A stretch of DNA of 64,000 nucleotides from Bacteroidota bacterium (GCA_023957335.1 JAMLHC010000004.1:124001-188000); one strand, 5' to 3'. Positions 45,371 through 55,330 are shown, counted from the first letter of the stretch. Notes: a model not told the origin generated them from the sequence alone. Numbers and translations: made by a program.

Positions 45371-45509
45371 TGCTGAATTTTAAAGGGTGCAAATATACGA
45401 GCGAATCAGGCAGAAAAAGAAGTCGGAAAGTATTTTAGGTGAATCGATTACGATTTTTCAAGTAATTATTTGTACATATGTTGCACAATTCAAGGAAGCT
45501 CTTGATTGA

Positions 45510-47129
45510 TTATAGTACAATTTCTGCATCTCCATCCCAGCCCTTTTTCACTTCGACAGGTTGAGCAATAATCAGCATTTTTTCTGCTTGGGTTAGGGTT
45601 GAAATATCGCCTGTATCCCAAATCCCATTTTCGTTTCTATCTGCAATTACTTTTAATGAATATGAACCGGATTGTAAATTGGATAAGGTCAAAATACTAT
45701 CTTCCGGTTTCAAATAGCGGTAGTATTTTTCGTTGTTATAAGTGATTTCAATAATGAGTGCCATATTATTGAATTCCATACTTTCACGTTTGAACTTCAA
45801 TTCATAGTGGCTCAGCTCCTTTTGCTCGGCTATTTCTTTCTTAAAAGGAGCAATTTTGGAACTCCAAATTGAGTCTTGGTATCGAATAGCACTGTCATGC
45901 AATGTAATTTCATATTTTTTACCTTCTTCAAATTGAAACCATACAAAAATTTCATGAGGGTTCCACGTTACCCTCGGTTGGATAGAAACAGAGTCATATT
46001 TGAGCCAAATCTTGGAGCTATCAATGGCTTGTATGAAGTGATTTGAAGTGATTTTAAACATTGAATCGTATCGAACACCAATATCGTTTGGAGTAGTGAA
46101 CAAACGTAAAGGCATGGGTTTAGACAACATTCTAATAGTATCACTCAAAAACAATCTTTCTCCCTTTATATTTTGCACTTCAATCTGAAGCGAGTCTTTA
46201 TGATGCACAAAAACCAATAGTGTATCTCTATTATTCAATGCTAATAATGGTTCACCGGATTTTGTTTTGACAACAATTTCCGGACTAAATACTTGGTCCT
46301 GCCAGAGCAAAGCAATTTGTCCTGAATTTTCAGCGCTTATACTCTTAAAAACCCTTTTCGCAGGTGTATAATATGGAAATGAAAGAAAGACATTCTTTTG
46401 AGATGATGTAAATGAATTGAGTGTTGTGTCTGCCTTTTCAACCTGAAGAGGATATTTGACAACTATTTGAGTATCGGCAAATCCAACATACTCGCCATTG
46501 TCTGCACTTTTATTTGAATTCTTATCTTCCAAAAAATAGAGAAAATACTGCGAAGGTTTCAAACCCTGAAAATGAAAGTCTCCTTGTGAATTTGTCTTGG
46601 TTTGATAGAGTGCTTTAACCGAAAAAAAAGTAGAATCTGTAATGGGCAGGTTTGACAAATAAACATAAGCGGCTTTGAGCGGTTCTGCCTTATCTGTCTT
46701 CATAATTTTACCCGAATACTCGGCTGAATCTATCTCTGTTCCGGTTGAGAATGTTAGCGTAAAATTCTCATATACATTTCCTTCATTAATATCCTTGATA
46801 CTTCCTCCAAAATTAAACGTATATGTAGTGTTAGGTATCAACGTATCTGTCCATGAAATAATGGCAGTTTTACCTGAGATTTTTGAAATAGGCTTGTATT
46901 TGAGTGGAGGAGAAACAATCAATTCATTGTTTAAATTGTCAATACTTACATATTCATCAAAAGTGAGTTTGATATATGATTTATGATAAGAAGTCTGGTT
47001 TTTTTTCGGTTCGGCTTTGGTAACTTTGGGTGGCTTCGTATCCTTTGGACCCCCAGTGGGTGCAAGCATATTGGCACAACCCCATAGTACCATTAAAAAG
47101 AATAAAGAAAGAATATTGACCTGCTTCAT
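45510..47129 (-). CDS. Lipoprotein with SbsA-type Ig-like domain
   Basis: A 539-residue lipoprotein. The signal peptide ends in a lipobox cysteine near residue 18 (LMVLWGCANM), followed by an N-terminal Ig-like domain of the SbsA/Big_5 kind: TGGPKDTKPPKVTKAEP and IKLTFDEYVSIDN. Such proteins are common next to mnmG in Bacteroidota and probably sit in the outer membrane. The remainder is beta rich with several Asp/Asn turns and one more domain with NEGNVYENFTLTF. It starts two bases after mnmG ends, so it is probably co-transcribed. ATG at 47127-47129. Confidence 0.82.
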   Translation of the reverse strand: MKQVNILSLFFLMVLWGCANMLAPTGGPKDTKPPKVTKAEPKKNQTSYHKSYIKLTFDEYVSIDNLNNELIVSPPLKYKPISKISGKTAIISWTDTLIPNTTYTFNFGGSIKDINEGNVYENFTLTFSTGTEIDSAEYSGKIMKTDKAEPLKAAYVYLSNLPITDSTFFSVKALYQTKTNSQGDFHFQGLKPSQYFLYFLEDKNSNKSADNGEYVGFADTQIVVKYPLQVEKADTTLNSFTSSQKNVFLSFPYYTPAKRVFKSISAENSGQIALLWQDQVFSPEIVVKTKSGEPLLALNNRDTLLVFVHHKDSLQIEVQNIKGERLFLSDTIRMLSKPMPLRLFTTPNDIGVRYDSMFKITSNHFIQAIDSSKIWLKYDSVSIQPRVTWNPHEIFVWFQFEEGKKYEITLHDSAIRYQDSIWSSKIAPFKKEIAEQKELSHYELKFKRESMEFNNMALIIEITYNNEKYYRYLKPEDSILTLSNLQSGSYSLKVIADRNENGIWDTGDISTLTQAEKMLIIAQPVEVKKGWDGDAEIVL

Positions 47130-47131
47130 TA

Positions 47132-48997
47132 TCAGCGTCCAAAATAAACCAATAAAACCGAAATATCTGCCGGTGAAACTCCGCTTATTCTGCTTGCTTG
47201 CCCCAATGTCTCAGGTCTTATTTTGCTCAGTTTCTGACGTGATTCGGAACTTAGAGACACAATTTTGCCATAGTCAAAATCGGGATTTAATTTCACATTT
47301 TCTAAGCGCTTTATCTTGTCTGCAGTTTCTTTTTCTTTTGCAATATAGGAGGCGTATTTAATGCTGATTTCAGTTTGAGTGATATCATCTTCGGGCATAG
47401 AACTTATAACCTTGTTCAGAGATTCTACTTGTTTTAAATCCTGCATGCTTACTTGAGGTCTTAACAAGATTTTAGAGGCTTTAATTTTCTGTTCTACAAG
47501 AGGGGTGCCTAATTTTTCTAAAACAGGGTTTATGTCATCAGGTGTAAAGTTTTGACTGTCAAGCTCATGTGTTAGTTCTCCAATATTTTTTAGTTTTTGT
47601 TCTAATCTATTTTCACGCGATTCTTCAGCCAATCCAATCTTTCTTCCTAAGGGTGTCAGACGGATGTCGGCATTGTCTTGTCTAAGCAAGATACGATATT
47701 CAGCCCTTGATGTAAACATTCGATACGGTTCTTCGGTTCCTTTGTTTATTAAATCATCAATCAGTACACCAATGTAAGCCTCTGATCTATCCAGAATAAG
47801 TGGATCATTTTCTTTCAACTTTTGATGTGCATTGATACCCGCCATTAATCCTTGGCAAGCTGCTTCTTCATATCCGGTCGTTCCGTTAATTTGACCTGCA
47901 AAATACAGATTATCAATTAGTTTGGTTTCCAAACTCAACTTCAATTGTGTAGGTGGAAAATAATCATATTCGATTGCATAACCGGGTCTAAACATTTTGA
48001 CATTTTCAAATCCTTTAATTTGTTGTAATGCTCTTTGTTGAATAGCTTCCGGCAAAGAAGATGAAAAACCATTTACATAAACCTCTATTGTATTCCAGCC
48101 TTCAGGCTCAACAAATATTTGATGTCTGTTTCGCTCAGCAAATCTATTGATTTTATCTTCAATAGATGGGCAGTAACGAGGACCTATTCCATGAATATCA
48201 CCGGCAAACATTGGGCTATCAGCAAACCCTTCACGCAAAATTTCATGCACTGTCTCATTGGTATAGGTAATAAAACAACTTTTTTGGTGGGTGAGCGGTT
48301 TGGTTACATCAGAAAAAGAAAACTTGCCGGGATTTTCATCTCCTTTCTGTTCTTCCATCACGGCATAATTAATTGTGCGCCCATCCAAACGCGGAGGAGT
48401 ACCTGTCTTCATTCTCCCTGATTCAAAACCAAAGTTTTCAAGACTAGCTGTGATTCCGGTCGAAGCTTTTTCTCCCATTCTACCTCCACCATAACTCTTT
48501 CGCCCTATATGAATTTTCCCATTCAAAAAAGTTCCACTGGTTACTATAACAGACTTTGTATGAATGGTTTGCCCCATCTGAGTTTTTACACCTATAACTT
48601 TGTTATTTTCAACAAGGATTTCGGTAACTGAATCTTGGAAGAAATCTACATTGGGATTGTGTTCTAATGCCAACCTCCACTCTTCGCTAAATCGCATTCT
48701 ATCACTTTGTGCGCGAGGGCTCCACATGGCAGCACCTTTGGAACGGTTTAGCATTCTGAATTGTATCATGGTATTGTCCGTAATAATTCCGGACATTCCT
48801 CCGAGTGCATCAATCTCACGTACAATCTGACCTTTTGCCACTCCACCCATTGCCGGGTTGCAACTCATTTTAGCTATTACCTCCATATTCATCGTAATGA
48901 GCAGAACTTTTGAACCAAGTTTGCCCGCTGCATGAGCGGCTTCACTGCCGGCATGTCCCGCTCCAACTACAATTATATCATATTTTTCAAAAATCAT
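47132..48997 (-). CDS. mnmG: tRNA uridine-5-carboxymethylaminomethyl modification enzyme MnmG
   Basis: A 621-residue FAD protein. VVGAGHAGSEAA is the FAD loop, the GxGxxG region and KTGTPPRLDGRTINY carry the family signatures, and the C-terminal tRNA-binding domain (residues 550-621) ends ILLVYFGR. With MnmE it makes cmnm5U or related modifications at tRNA position 34, using FAD, NADH, methylene-THF and glycine. MnmE is not in this window. The gene is followed two bases later by the Ig-like lipoprotein. ATG at 48995-48997. Confidence 0.97.
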   Translation of the reverse strand: MIFEKYDIIVVGAGHAGSEAAHAAGKLGSKVLLITMNMEVIAKMSCNPAMGGVAKGQIVREIDALGGMSGIITDNTMIQFRMLNRSKGAAMWSPRAQSDRMRFSEEWRLALEHNPNVDFFQDSVTEILVENNKVIGVKTQMGQTIHTKSVIVTSGTFLNGKIHIGRKSYGGGRMGEKASTGITASLENFGFESGRMKTGTPPRLDGRTINYAVMEEQKGDENPGKFSFSDVTKPLTHQKSCFITYTNETVHEILREGFADSPMFAGDIHGIGPRYCPSIEDKINRFAERNRHQIFVEPEGWNTIEVYVNGFSSSLPEAIQQRALQQIKGFENVKMFRPGYAIEYDYFPPTQLKLSLETKLIDNLYFAGQINGTTGYEEAACQGLMAGINAHQKLKENDPLILDRSEAYIGVLIDDLINKGTEEPYRMFTSRAEYRILLRQDNADIRLTPLGRKIGLAEESRENRLEQKLKNIGELTHELDSQNFTPDDINPVLEKLGTPLVEQKIKASKILLRPQVSMQDLKQVESLNKVISSMPEDDITQTEISIKYASYIAKEKETADKIKRLENVKLNPDFDYGKIVSLSSESRQKLSKIRPETLGQASRISGVSPADISVLLVYFGR

Positions 48998-49020
48998 TTT
49001 TATTTCTGTTTCACGTGAAA

Positions 49021-49449
49021 CTAATACTTCAGAGCGTATTTCATTACATAGAAGTTTTCTTCTCTTTTCATCTCTCTTTTTTCTTTTTCAGTATAATCAT
49101 TAAAACCGCACAAGTGTAAACATCCATGAAAAATTACTCTTAATAACTCTTTATGATAGGTAACATTATACTTTTTGGCATTACTTGCAACCATGTCTGC
49201 ACTGATAAACAATTCTGCTTCAATTGGTTCATTTTCTTCTGAATAGGTAAAAGTAATAATATCAGTATAAAAATCATGCTTCAAAAAATTCTGATTGATT
49301 TCTAATAATGCATCATCTGTTAATAAGGTAACAGTAATGCTCGCAAAATCTTTTTTATGGTCAATCATAATTGCTTCAATTCCTTTTTTGTAAACTTCTC
49401 TTACCGAATTAGGAAATTCTAAATTATACGTATTGTTTAGTTCTATCAT
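49021..49449 (-). CDS. ybeY: Endoribonuclease/rRNA maturation factor YbeY
   Basis: A 142-residue UPF0054 protein. The family metal site H-x3-H-x5-H normally reads HGxLHLxGxDH; here it is HGCLHLCGFND, where the third His is replaced. This substitution, with a nearby Asp/Lys-rich run, is often seen in Bacteroidota homologues, which may use another ligand. Metal and rRNA binding are otherwise kept. YbeY acts in 16S rRNA 3' maturation and quality control. It follows the T9SS-sorted protein by one base. ATG at 49447-49449. Confidence 0.9.
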   Translation of the reverse strand: MIELNNTYNLEFPNSVREVYKKGIEAIMIDHKKDFASITVTLLTDDALLEINQNFLKHDFYTDIITFTYSEENEPIEAELFISADMVASNAKKYNVTYHKELLRVIFHGCLHLCGFNDYTEKEKREMKREENFYVMKYALKY

Positions 49450-49450
49450 A

Positions 49451-51232
49451 TTAATCTATCAAATAAAAAGTTCCTTTAAATTCTACGGCTTCGCCTAATT
49501 CTCCTTTTATTTTGGCATAATAAACGTAGGTACCCGACTGACAAATATTGCCTGCACGGTCTTTGCCATCCCAGCCTAGACTAACATTGTAGGTTTCAAA
49601 TATTTTTTCTCCCCATCGGTTATAAACCTGCAAAATAGAAGCATTATCTTTTTCAATAATTCCTATTCCTATGGGTTTAAAAAATGTATTAATCCCTCTG
49701 GGTGCAAATGCATTTGGAAAATAAACAACAAGCTCTCTGATAAAACATGAAGAATTGGAAAATGCTGTATCTTGTCTATTAAATTGGTTAAGCTTATCTT
49801 CTATTGCAGAAACAACATAACAAAGTTTATAAGCATATTCCTGATGCTGATAAACATCAAAAGATGTAGTTTGGTTTGGGTTTAATACGTCCGTCAAGTT
49901 CCACGTGAAACGAGGGTGAATTTCTAAACCAAACTCCTTGTGCACTTGGTATTGGCCAACTCCTGAAGCAAAAGTGTTATAATTGTTCCAGTTAAGTTCG
50001 GATTCTATGTCCGATGCTGTAACTTTTAATAAAATCGAATTAGAAACAGGGCTTGAATCTTGCGGGATTACATAGTTGCATTGATCTCGATGGGTAATTT
50101 GATAGTAATATATATTGGAATCAACATTCACAGCATTGTCAATAACTGAAACATTTCCCGGAAAATCTTTTGCATCATATATTTTGAATACCGAATATTG
50201 GTTTCCATCTGAGGATTTAAGCAGATTAATGGTGCCTTGTTTCAAATTGCTCATAAAATCAATTTGAATGGTTTTATCTTCTCTTACCGTGGTTGTGAAA
50301 ATATTGTTTGTGGCTCCAACAGGCGTTGGTGTTTCAAAGCAAAGTCGGTTTGAAGTGCTGGAAATTCCTGAATCTCCAATCATCTGAGTAACAATACAAT
50401 ACCTTCTTCCGGGGTCTAAATTTTCAATCTTAAATGAATCTATATTGCTATCAAGTGTCGTGGCTATGGAATAGTTTGAAAAAGAATCCGAACTTACTTT
50501 GACAAAATAATTTTTTATGTTTACTCCCTGATAATGAGTCCAATATAAATTAATTTTCCTACCACACGTATCCAAATTTCCATTTAAATAAATGGTTTTC
50601 ATTCCATTAGATATGGGTGAAGCATTTCCACAACTGTCATAAGTAGCCAAAGCATATTGTTCAGACTTTTGATTTGGTTTGCCATAGAATGAGTCCTGAA
50701 AATAGAGTCCGGTTGTGTCTGCAAGCAAAATATTGGTAACTCCCATATAATATACATAGAATCCTTTGCTGTCCTTAGCGGGATGAGGTTTCCAACCAAT
50801 GATTGTTTTTTGGGTTTTTAAGTCCACGCTGACAGAATCCAACTCCCATTCAACGGGTTGTTCAGTATCAACTTTTATTGTGTCTGAAACAAGTGTGTCT
50901 GTTCCGTTGCACGTATACCGAGTTACAATAAAAAACTCCCATTCTTTGTTATTTTTAAGTTTTAGTGTTGCGGTAGATTGATTCAAAAGACTTTCAGTTG
51001 CAATCAGTTCATAAGGCGAAGAAGCTTCGTCTCTACCGTATATTTGATAAGAAACAAAGGAGTTACATGCGTCCGGAGTGGTTATCCATTTGAGTGTAGC
51101 ACTTGAGTCAGCTTTGTTTAAGCAAACACTTGTAATATGAACCGGTTTGTCTATCCCATCAATACGAGTACAAACTGATACAAGCAAGAGAAAGAGGATT
51201 GTACAATTTCTTATGGATTGGGACCTGACCAC
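49451..51232 (-). CDS. Large surface protein with type B T9SS sorting domain (gliding motility C-terminal)
   Basis: A 593-residue secreted protein. A signal peptide (ILFLLLVSVCTRIDG) precedes several fibronectin-like beta domains (VCLNKADSSATLKWIT and similar repeats). The last 90 residues are a gliding-associated CTD, T9SS type B: PNAFAPRGINTFFKPIG, LQVYNRWGEKIFET, GWDGKDRAGNICQSGTYVYYAKIKG. It should be exported by T9SS and attached by the type B route. The start is a GTG at 51230-51232, since no ATG precedes the signal peptide and the gene overlaps the peptidase gene by 22 bases. Confidence 0.85.
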   Translation of the reverse strand: MVRSQSIRNCTILFLLLVSVCTRIDGIDKPVHITSVCLNKADSSATLKWITTPDACNSFVSYQIYGRDEASSPYELIATESLLNQSTATLKLKNNKEWEFFIVTRYTCNGTDTLVSDTIKVDTEQPVEWELDSVSVDLKTQKTIIGWKPHPAKDSKGFYVYYMGVTNILLADTTGLYFQDSFYGKPNQKSEQYALATYDSCGNASPISNGMKTIYLNGNLDTCGRKINLYWTHYQGVNIKNYFVKVSSDSFSNYSIATTLDSNIDSFKIENLDPGRRYCIVTQMIGDSGISSTSNRLCFETPTPVGATNNIFTTTVREDKTIQIDFMSNLKQGTINLLKSSDGNQYSVFKIYDAKDFPGNVSVIDNAVNVDSNIYYYQITHRDQCNYVIPQDSSPVSNSILLKVTASDIESELNWNNYNTFASGVGQYQVHKEFGLEIHPRFTWNLTDVLNPNQTTSFDVYQHQEYAYKLCYVVSAIEDKLNQFNRQDTAFSNSSCFIRELVVYFPNAFAPRGINTFFKPIGIGIIEKDNASILQVYNRWGEKIFETYNVSLGWDGKDRAGNICQSGTYVYYAKIKGELGEAVEFKGTFYLID

Positions 51233-52494
51233 GTATAGATTAACGATTTTGAATCTAAATAATTTTGTGCTGCTTGGCGAATATTTTCGGGTTTAAGCTC
51301 ATTAATTTGTTTTCCAAACAAATTATACCATTCGAGTGTTTGTTTTGTTTCTAATAGCGCTATTTGCCTTTCTGAATAGGTTAAGAACTCGTCAAACATG
51401 CTTTGAAGATTTCCCAAATAGTAGTTTTTGGCATTTTCAAACTCTGTTTTATCTATTGGGGTATTGCAAAGTTTTTCAAACTCTTTGAAAATCTCTTCTT
51501 TGACAGCTTTGGCTTTGTCAATATTGATATCGCCTGATATTTCAATATAAGCATTGTTTTCAAAATTGATAATTGAGCTCGAAATACCATAAGTCCAACC
51601 CTTGTCTTCGCGTATATTTTTCATCAACCTGGAGCCGAAATATCCTCCTAAAATCAAGTTTAAAAATGCAATGTTAACATAGTTTTCAGCAGTTCGTGGT
51701 ATTACTTCAAGCCTTGCTCTAAAGCTGGTTTGATTTGTATTAGGAAGTTCGAAAAACTCTTGTGCTTGGTTAGGCATTTGTTTTGTAAAAACAATTTTTT
51801 CAACTGCAAAATTTGTATTGTCAGACAATTTATCACCTAAGTCTGTTTGAAGAATCGAAACTTTACTTTTCAATTCCGGTGAGGAGGTCAAAATCACAAA
51901 TAATTCGGAGAAATTCTTTTTAAATTCACTCAAAACCATTTCACGTGTAATACGGCTGTAATCTTCTTCTGTTGAGGTTTTTCCCAAAATTGAATTTTCT
52001 CCATACCACAATTTATTCATCAAAACCGTACTTTGATGTGTGGTTTTTTGTTTTTGAATGCGTAGATTTTGAATTTTCTGCTTCTTCAAAATTTCAAGTT
52101 CTTCTTCAGGAAAATTGGAGTGGTTTACAGCTTCTGTAATCAGATGCAGAATTGAATCAAAATATCTTTCAAGCCCATAAACAGACATTACGGTTTTGAA
52201 ATAATTGGTTGTTACAGAGGTATAAGCACCAAAGAAATCAAGTTGTTCATTAAGTTCTTGAGCCGAAAAATTTGCAGTACCCGACATCAACAAATCTCCA
52301 CAAAAAATATTAGTTGCACGTTGAGTGCTGTTTCCTATGCCGGCATTTGGAAAAACTATATCCAATCTAAAAACAGAAGTATCTGCCTTGAAAAATCCAA
52401 AAATCCCTTTTGAGAGCTTTTCCGGATTGCTTAACAAGGGAAGAGTCAAAGGATAAATGGGCGGCTGTGATTGTCTTAAATTTGAGTTGTTCAT
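51211..52494 (-). CDS. M16-family peptidase-like protein lacking HXXEH
   Basis: A 427-residue M16 protein. The zinc motif HXXEH is absent at the expected N-terminal place (FCGDLLMSGTANFSAQELNEQ instead). The C-terminal R/Y element needed for substrate binding is present (GGYFGSRLMKNIREDKGWTYG). Such chains usually pair with an active subunit, here the adjacent upstream gene, to which it is joined by a 4-base overlap. Together they resemble heterodimeric processing peptidases. ATG at 52492-52494. Confidence 0.88.
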   Translation of the reverse strand: MNNSNLRQSQPPIYPLTLPLLSNPEKLSKGIFGFFKADTSVFRLDIVFPNAGIGNSTQRATNIFCGDLLMSGTANFSAQELNEQLDFFGAYTSVTTNYFKTVMSVYGLERYFDSILHLITEAVNHSNFPEEELEILKKQKIQNLRIQKQKTTHQSTVLMNKLWYGENSILGKTSTEEDYSRITREMVLSEFKKNFSELFVILTSSPELKSKVSILQTDLGDKLSDNTNFAVEKIVFTKQMPNQAQEFFELPNTNQTSFRARLEVIPRTAENYVNIAFLNLILGGYFGSRLMKNIREDKGWTYGISSSIINFENNAYIEISGDINIDKAKAVKEEIFKEFEKLCNTPIDKTEFENAKNYYLGNLQSMFDEFLTYSERQIALLETKQTLEWYNLFGKQINELKPENIRQAAQNYLDSKSLIYTWSGPNP

Positions 52495-53738
52495 CTTCTT
52501 TCTTTGCTAAGGTAATAAAGGGTAACGCTTCTTTCTTTGGTCAAAAATTGTTTAGCAAATTCAACCACATCATTTACGCTCACTGCACGGGTTAGTTCGG
52601 GTTCGGTGTTTATGAGTTCTATTTCTCCTTGATTTTTTGCAACACACAATGCCGTAGCTACATTTAACATTTGGGTCAAACCAAATTGATAGACTGTTTC
52701 TGATTTGTTTTTTACTTTTTCAAGTTCATTTTTACTTAGGTTTCCTTCCTGTTTAATGATTTCAATTTGCTCCCATATTGCTTCTGAAGCCTGTTCTGGT
52801 CTTATGCCCTGACTGATTCTGCCCTGAATCACAAATGTACCTTCATCTGATTCTCCTGAAATATAGGCTGAAATGGTGCTGAAAAGCTGTTGTTTTCGCA
52901 CCAGATTGTCAAATAGACGCGAGGATTCTGCTCTACCCAATACATCTGAAAGCAAATCCGAAGCATAATATCTTTTATCCATTCGTGCTACTGACTTAAA
53001 AACAATGGCTACCATATCCTGAGGAACTTCTTCATAAACCGTTTCTACGACCGCTTTTGTTTGTTCCAACTCTTTGGGGTAGTAATTAGGGTTGGCTGCA
53101 CCCGCTGGAATAGGTGCAAACCATTTATGACAAAGATCTTTGGTTTTTTCAAGGCTCACATTGCCTGCTACACAAAGAATTGCATTGGTAGGATTATAAT
53201 ATTTTGCGAAAAAACTACGAATATCATCCAATGTGGTTTTCTCTATATCTTCTACTGATTTACCAATTGTTGCCCAATTATAAGGATGAGTTTTATAAAC
53301 CAAAGGTCTTATTTTAAGCCAAAGATCCCCATAAGGCTGATTCAAATATCGTTGCCTGAACTCTTGCACTACAACACCCTTTTGCACATCCAATGCTTCT
53401 TGCTTAAAAGACAAAGACAACATTCTATCCGATTCTAACCAAAAAGCGGTTTCTATATTTTCAGCCGGCAGGGTTTGATAATAGTTGGTGATATCAGTGT
53501 TGGTAAAAGCATTGTTGTTTCCACCCGCTTTTTGCAAATGAGTATCAAAATCTTCGATATTGACAGAACCGCTGAACATCAGATGTTCAAACAAATGAGC
53601 CAAACCCGTGTGTGTTGGGTTTTCATCTCTTGAACCCACATTATACAATACATTCAAAACCGCAAGAGGGGTGTTTGGATTGTGGTAATGAATCACGCGT
53701 AAACCATTGTCCAAAACAAACTCCGAATACTTTATCAT
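52491..53738 (-). CDS. M16-family zinc metallopeptidase (active subunit)
   Basis: A 415-residue peptidase from the ATG at 53736-53738; an upstream TTG start (53789) adds residues without family support. HLFEHLMF gives the HXXEH motif near residue 50, with a further Glu 70-80 residues later. It degrades peptides in a chamber formed with its partner subunit. It overlaps the inactive partner gene by 4 bases. A T9SS-sorted protein gene and ybeY follow in the same transcript. Confidence 0.92.
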   Translation of the reverse strand: MIKYSEFVLDNGLRVIHYHNPNTPLAVLNVLYNVGSRDENPTHTGLAHLFEHLMFSGSVNIEDFDTHLQKAGGNNNAFTNTDITNYYQTLPAENIETAFWLESDRMLSLSFKQEALDVQKGVVVQEFRQRYLNQPYGDLWLKIRPLVYKTHPYNWATIGKSVEDIEKTTLDDIRSFFAKYYNPTNAILCVAGNVSLEKTKDLCHKWFAPIPAGAANPNYYPKELEQTKAVVETVYEEVPQDMVAIVFKSVARMDKRYYASDLLSDVLGRAESSRLFDNLVRKQQLFSTISAYISGESDEGTFVIQGRISQGIRPEQASEAIWEQIEIIKQEGNLSKNELEKVKNKSETVYQFGLTQMLNVATALCVAKNQGEIELINTEPELTRAVSVNDVVEFAKQFLTKERSVTLYYLSKERR

Positions 53739-53789
53739 GGGCTGCAAAGGTACATAATAGCATGCATAAGTATAAGTTACTTTTAGCAA

Positions 53790-54158
53790 GTTGCCGGCAG
53801 AATTCGTGGAGTTATTGTATGCCTATTCACAAAATCCGCTGTTCTATTTCAATATAAATACTACTCCCGATAATCTCAGTAAAACTTATATCTCTAAATA
53901 CGTTTTGTGCTATCAATGTATCCATCAAAATCACATTTTGTTCTTTGTATTTACCTACCTCAAAAACAACACCCACTCTATTGGGGTTTATCAAATCTAT
54001 CTTCGAATTCTGAATATCCAGATTCTTTCCTCTATTTAATAAATATCTAACTTTATTCGCTTGAAAGATATCTGTAATTATAATCAATAACAATGAAGCA
54101 GCATGCTGACTTAAAATCACTTGAATGAATGTAGAATTTGGTTTAGTATTGTAGAAAT
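53790..54158. other. Gap before the tyrosine recombinase, no clear gene
   Basis: Open frames of 82 to 97 codons exist on both strands, but neither has a recognisable domain or credible start context. The minus-strand one (53827-54120) is the less unlikely. The recombinase promoter may be TAGTATTG at 54144-54151, one base off TAnnTTTG. Nothing else is seen. Confidence 0.4.
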
Positions 54159-55193
54159 ATGTACACAGCCAAGATCATCAAATACAAAGGCACAAAACGC
54201 ATTGCAGTTACTTTTGAAAAAAATCAAGAACTGATAAACCGTTTCAAAAAATTAGACGGTGCAAAATGGAGTGCTACTTTAAAAACGTGGCATTTGCCCG
54301 ACACGGCAGAATATCGCCAAAAATTCAAAATACCTGCCGAAAAACAATTATCTGCCGAAGCACTGCAACAGATAGAAAAGTTTGTGCAATGGCTACGAAG
54401 TAAGCGATACAGCGAAAGCACCATAAAAACCTATACCGAAGCCATTCGGATTTTTCTGCAATTCTTTTCTGAAAAGGCTTTGAGTGAAATCGGGAATGAA
54501 GATATTATCACATTCAACAACGACTATATTTTGAAGAACAAACTTTCTGCGTCCTATCAAAATCAAATGGTAAATGCCGTGAAATTGTTTTTTCAAACTG
54601 TTCAAACCCGTAAACTCAATATCGAGCAAATACACCGACCCAAAAAGCCGAAAACATTACCCAATGTATTGAGCAAAGAAGAAATAAAAGCCATTTTGGA
54701 AGCACACGGAAACATCAAACACCGCACAATGTTGAGCTTGATATACGCTTGTGGTTTGAGAAGAAGCGAACTATTAAACTTAAAATTTACAGCTATTGAC
54801 AGCAAAAGATGCATATTGCTCATCAAACAAGCAAAAGGGAAAAAAGACCGTATAGCACCAATTTCGGAAAAGATAATTGAGCTATTACGACAATATTACA
54901 AAGCCTATAAACCTCAAACGTGGCTTTTTGAAGGACAAACCAAAGGTGAACAATACAGTGAAAAAAGCTTAGAAAACGTATTGAAACAAGCACTTCAAAA
55001 AGCCAACATTAAAAAACCCGTAAGTTTACATTGGTTACGGCACAGCTATGCCACACACCTTTTGGAAAATGGAACAGATTTGCGTTTTATTCAAGAACTT
55101 TTGGGACACAACAGCAGCAAAACAACGGAAATATATACTCACGTAAGCACTAAAAGTCTAAAAAACATAAAAAGTCCGTTTGATGATTTGTAA
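54159..55193 (+). CDS. Tyrosine recombinase, XerD-like, heading a cassette array
   Basis: A 344-residue site-specific recombinase. After an N-terminal extension (residues 1-60), a SAM-like core-binding domain covers about 65-150. The catalytic set is complete: Arg201 (CGLRRSEL), Lys228 (KGKKDR), His291 and Arg294 (HWLRHSY), His317 (LLGHNSS) and Tyr326 (IYTHVS). The segment between Lys228 and His291 is short (about 60 residues) and lacks the extra helix that marks integron integrases (IntI), so it is not IntI by structure. The family cuts and rejoins DNA through a phosphotyrosine. It reads directly into a row of genes and attC-like sites, whose cassettes it may move. ATG at 54159. Confidence 0.92.
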   Translation: MYTAKIIKYKGTKRIAVTFEKNQELINRFKKLDGAKWSATLKTWHLPDTAEYRQKFKIPAEKQLSAEALQQIEKFVQWLRSKRYSESTIKTYTEAIRIFLQFFSEKALSEIGNEDIITFNNDYILKNKLSASYQNQMVNAVKLFFQTVQTRKLNIEQIHRPKKPKTLPNVLSKEEIKAILEAHGNIKHRTMLSLIYACGLRRSELLNLKFTAIDSKRCILLIKQAKGKKDRIAPISEKIIELLRQYYKAYKPQTWLFEGQTKGEQYSEKSLENVLKQALQKANIKKPVSLHWLRHSYATHLLENGTDLRFIQELLGHNSSKTTEIYTHVSTKSLKNIKSPFDDL

Positions 55194-55216
55194 AATCAAA
55201 AAAATATGTATATTTG
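55187..55216 (+). promoter_or_regulatory. Promoter facing the cassette array (Pc-like)
   Basis: TTTG (55187-55190), overlapping the recombinase stop codon, and TATATTTG (55209-55216) are 18 bases apart, matching the Bacteroidota -33/-7 consensus closely. It points at the first cassette gene, 115 bases on. Confidence 0.6.
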
Positions 55217-55229
55217 ACCCGAAATAAAT

Positions 55230-55308
55230 CCTCACGTTTATGGCGCAAAGCCAACTAATTTTGGTTGGATTGGCGACATTTTGTGAGGGGTATAAATGAG
55301 TTAGCACC
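55230..55308. other. Hairpin site after the recombinase, candidate attI-like site
   Basis: CCTCAC (55230-55235) pairs with GTGAGG (55283-55288). Inside, GCCAAC pairs with GTTGG around TAATTTTG. The segment ends GAGTTAGCACC (55298-55308), close to the right-hand ends of the other sites in the array. Its place next to the recombinase fits an attI-like role, which is inference. Confidence 0.45.
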
Positions 55309-55330
55309 AATAAGTAAAGACGACACAGCA

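Noticed and set aside
53827..54120. 97-codon minus-strand ORF upstream of the recombinase
   Set aside because: No domain or convincing start; probably chance in AT-rich DNA, although not excluded.
54159..55193. IntI-type integron integrase
   Set aside because: The IntI-specific extra segment between the catalytic Lys and His is absent; the enzyme is XerD-like, so I do not call it IntI.
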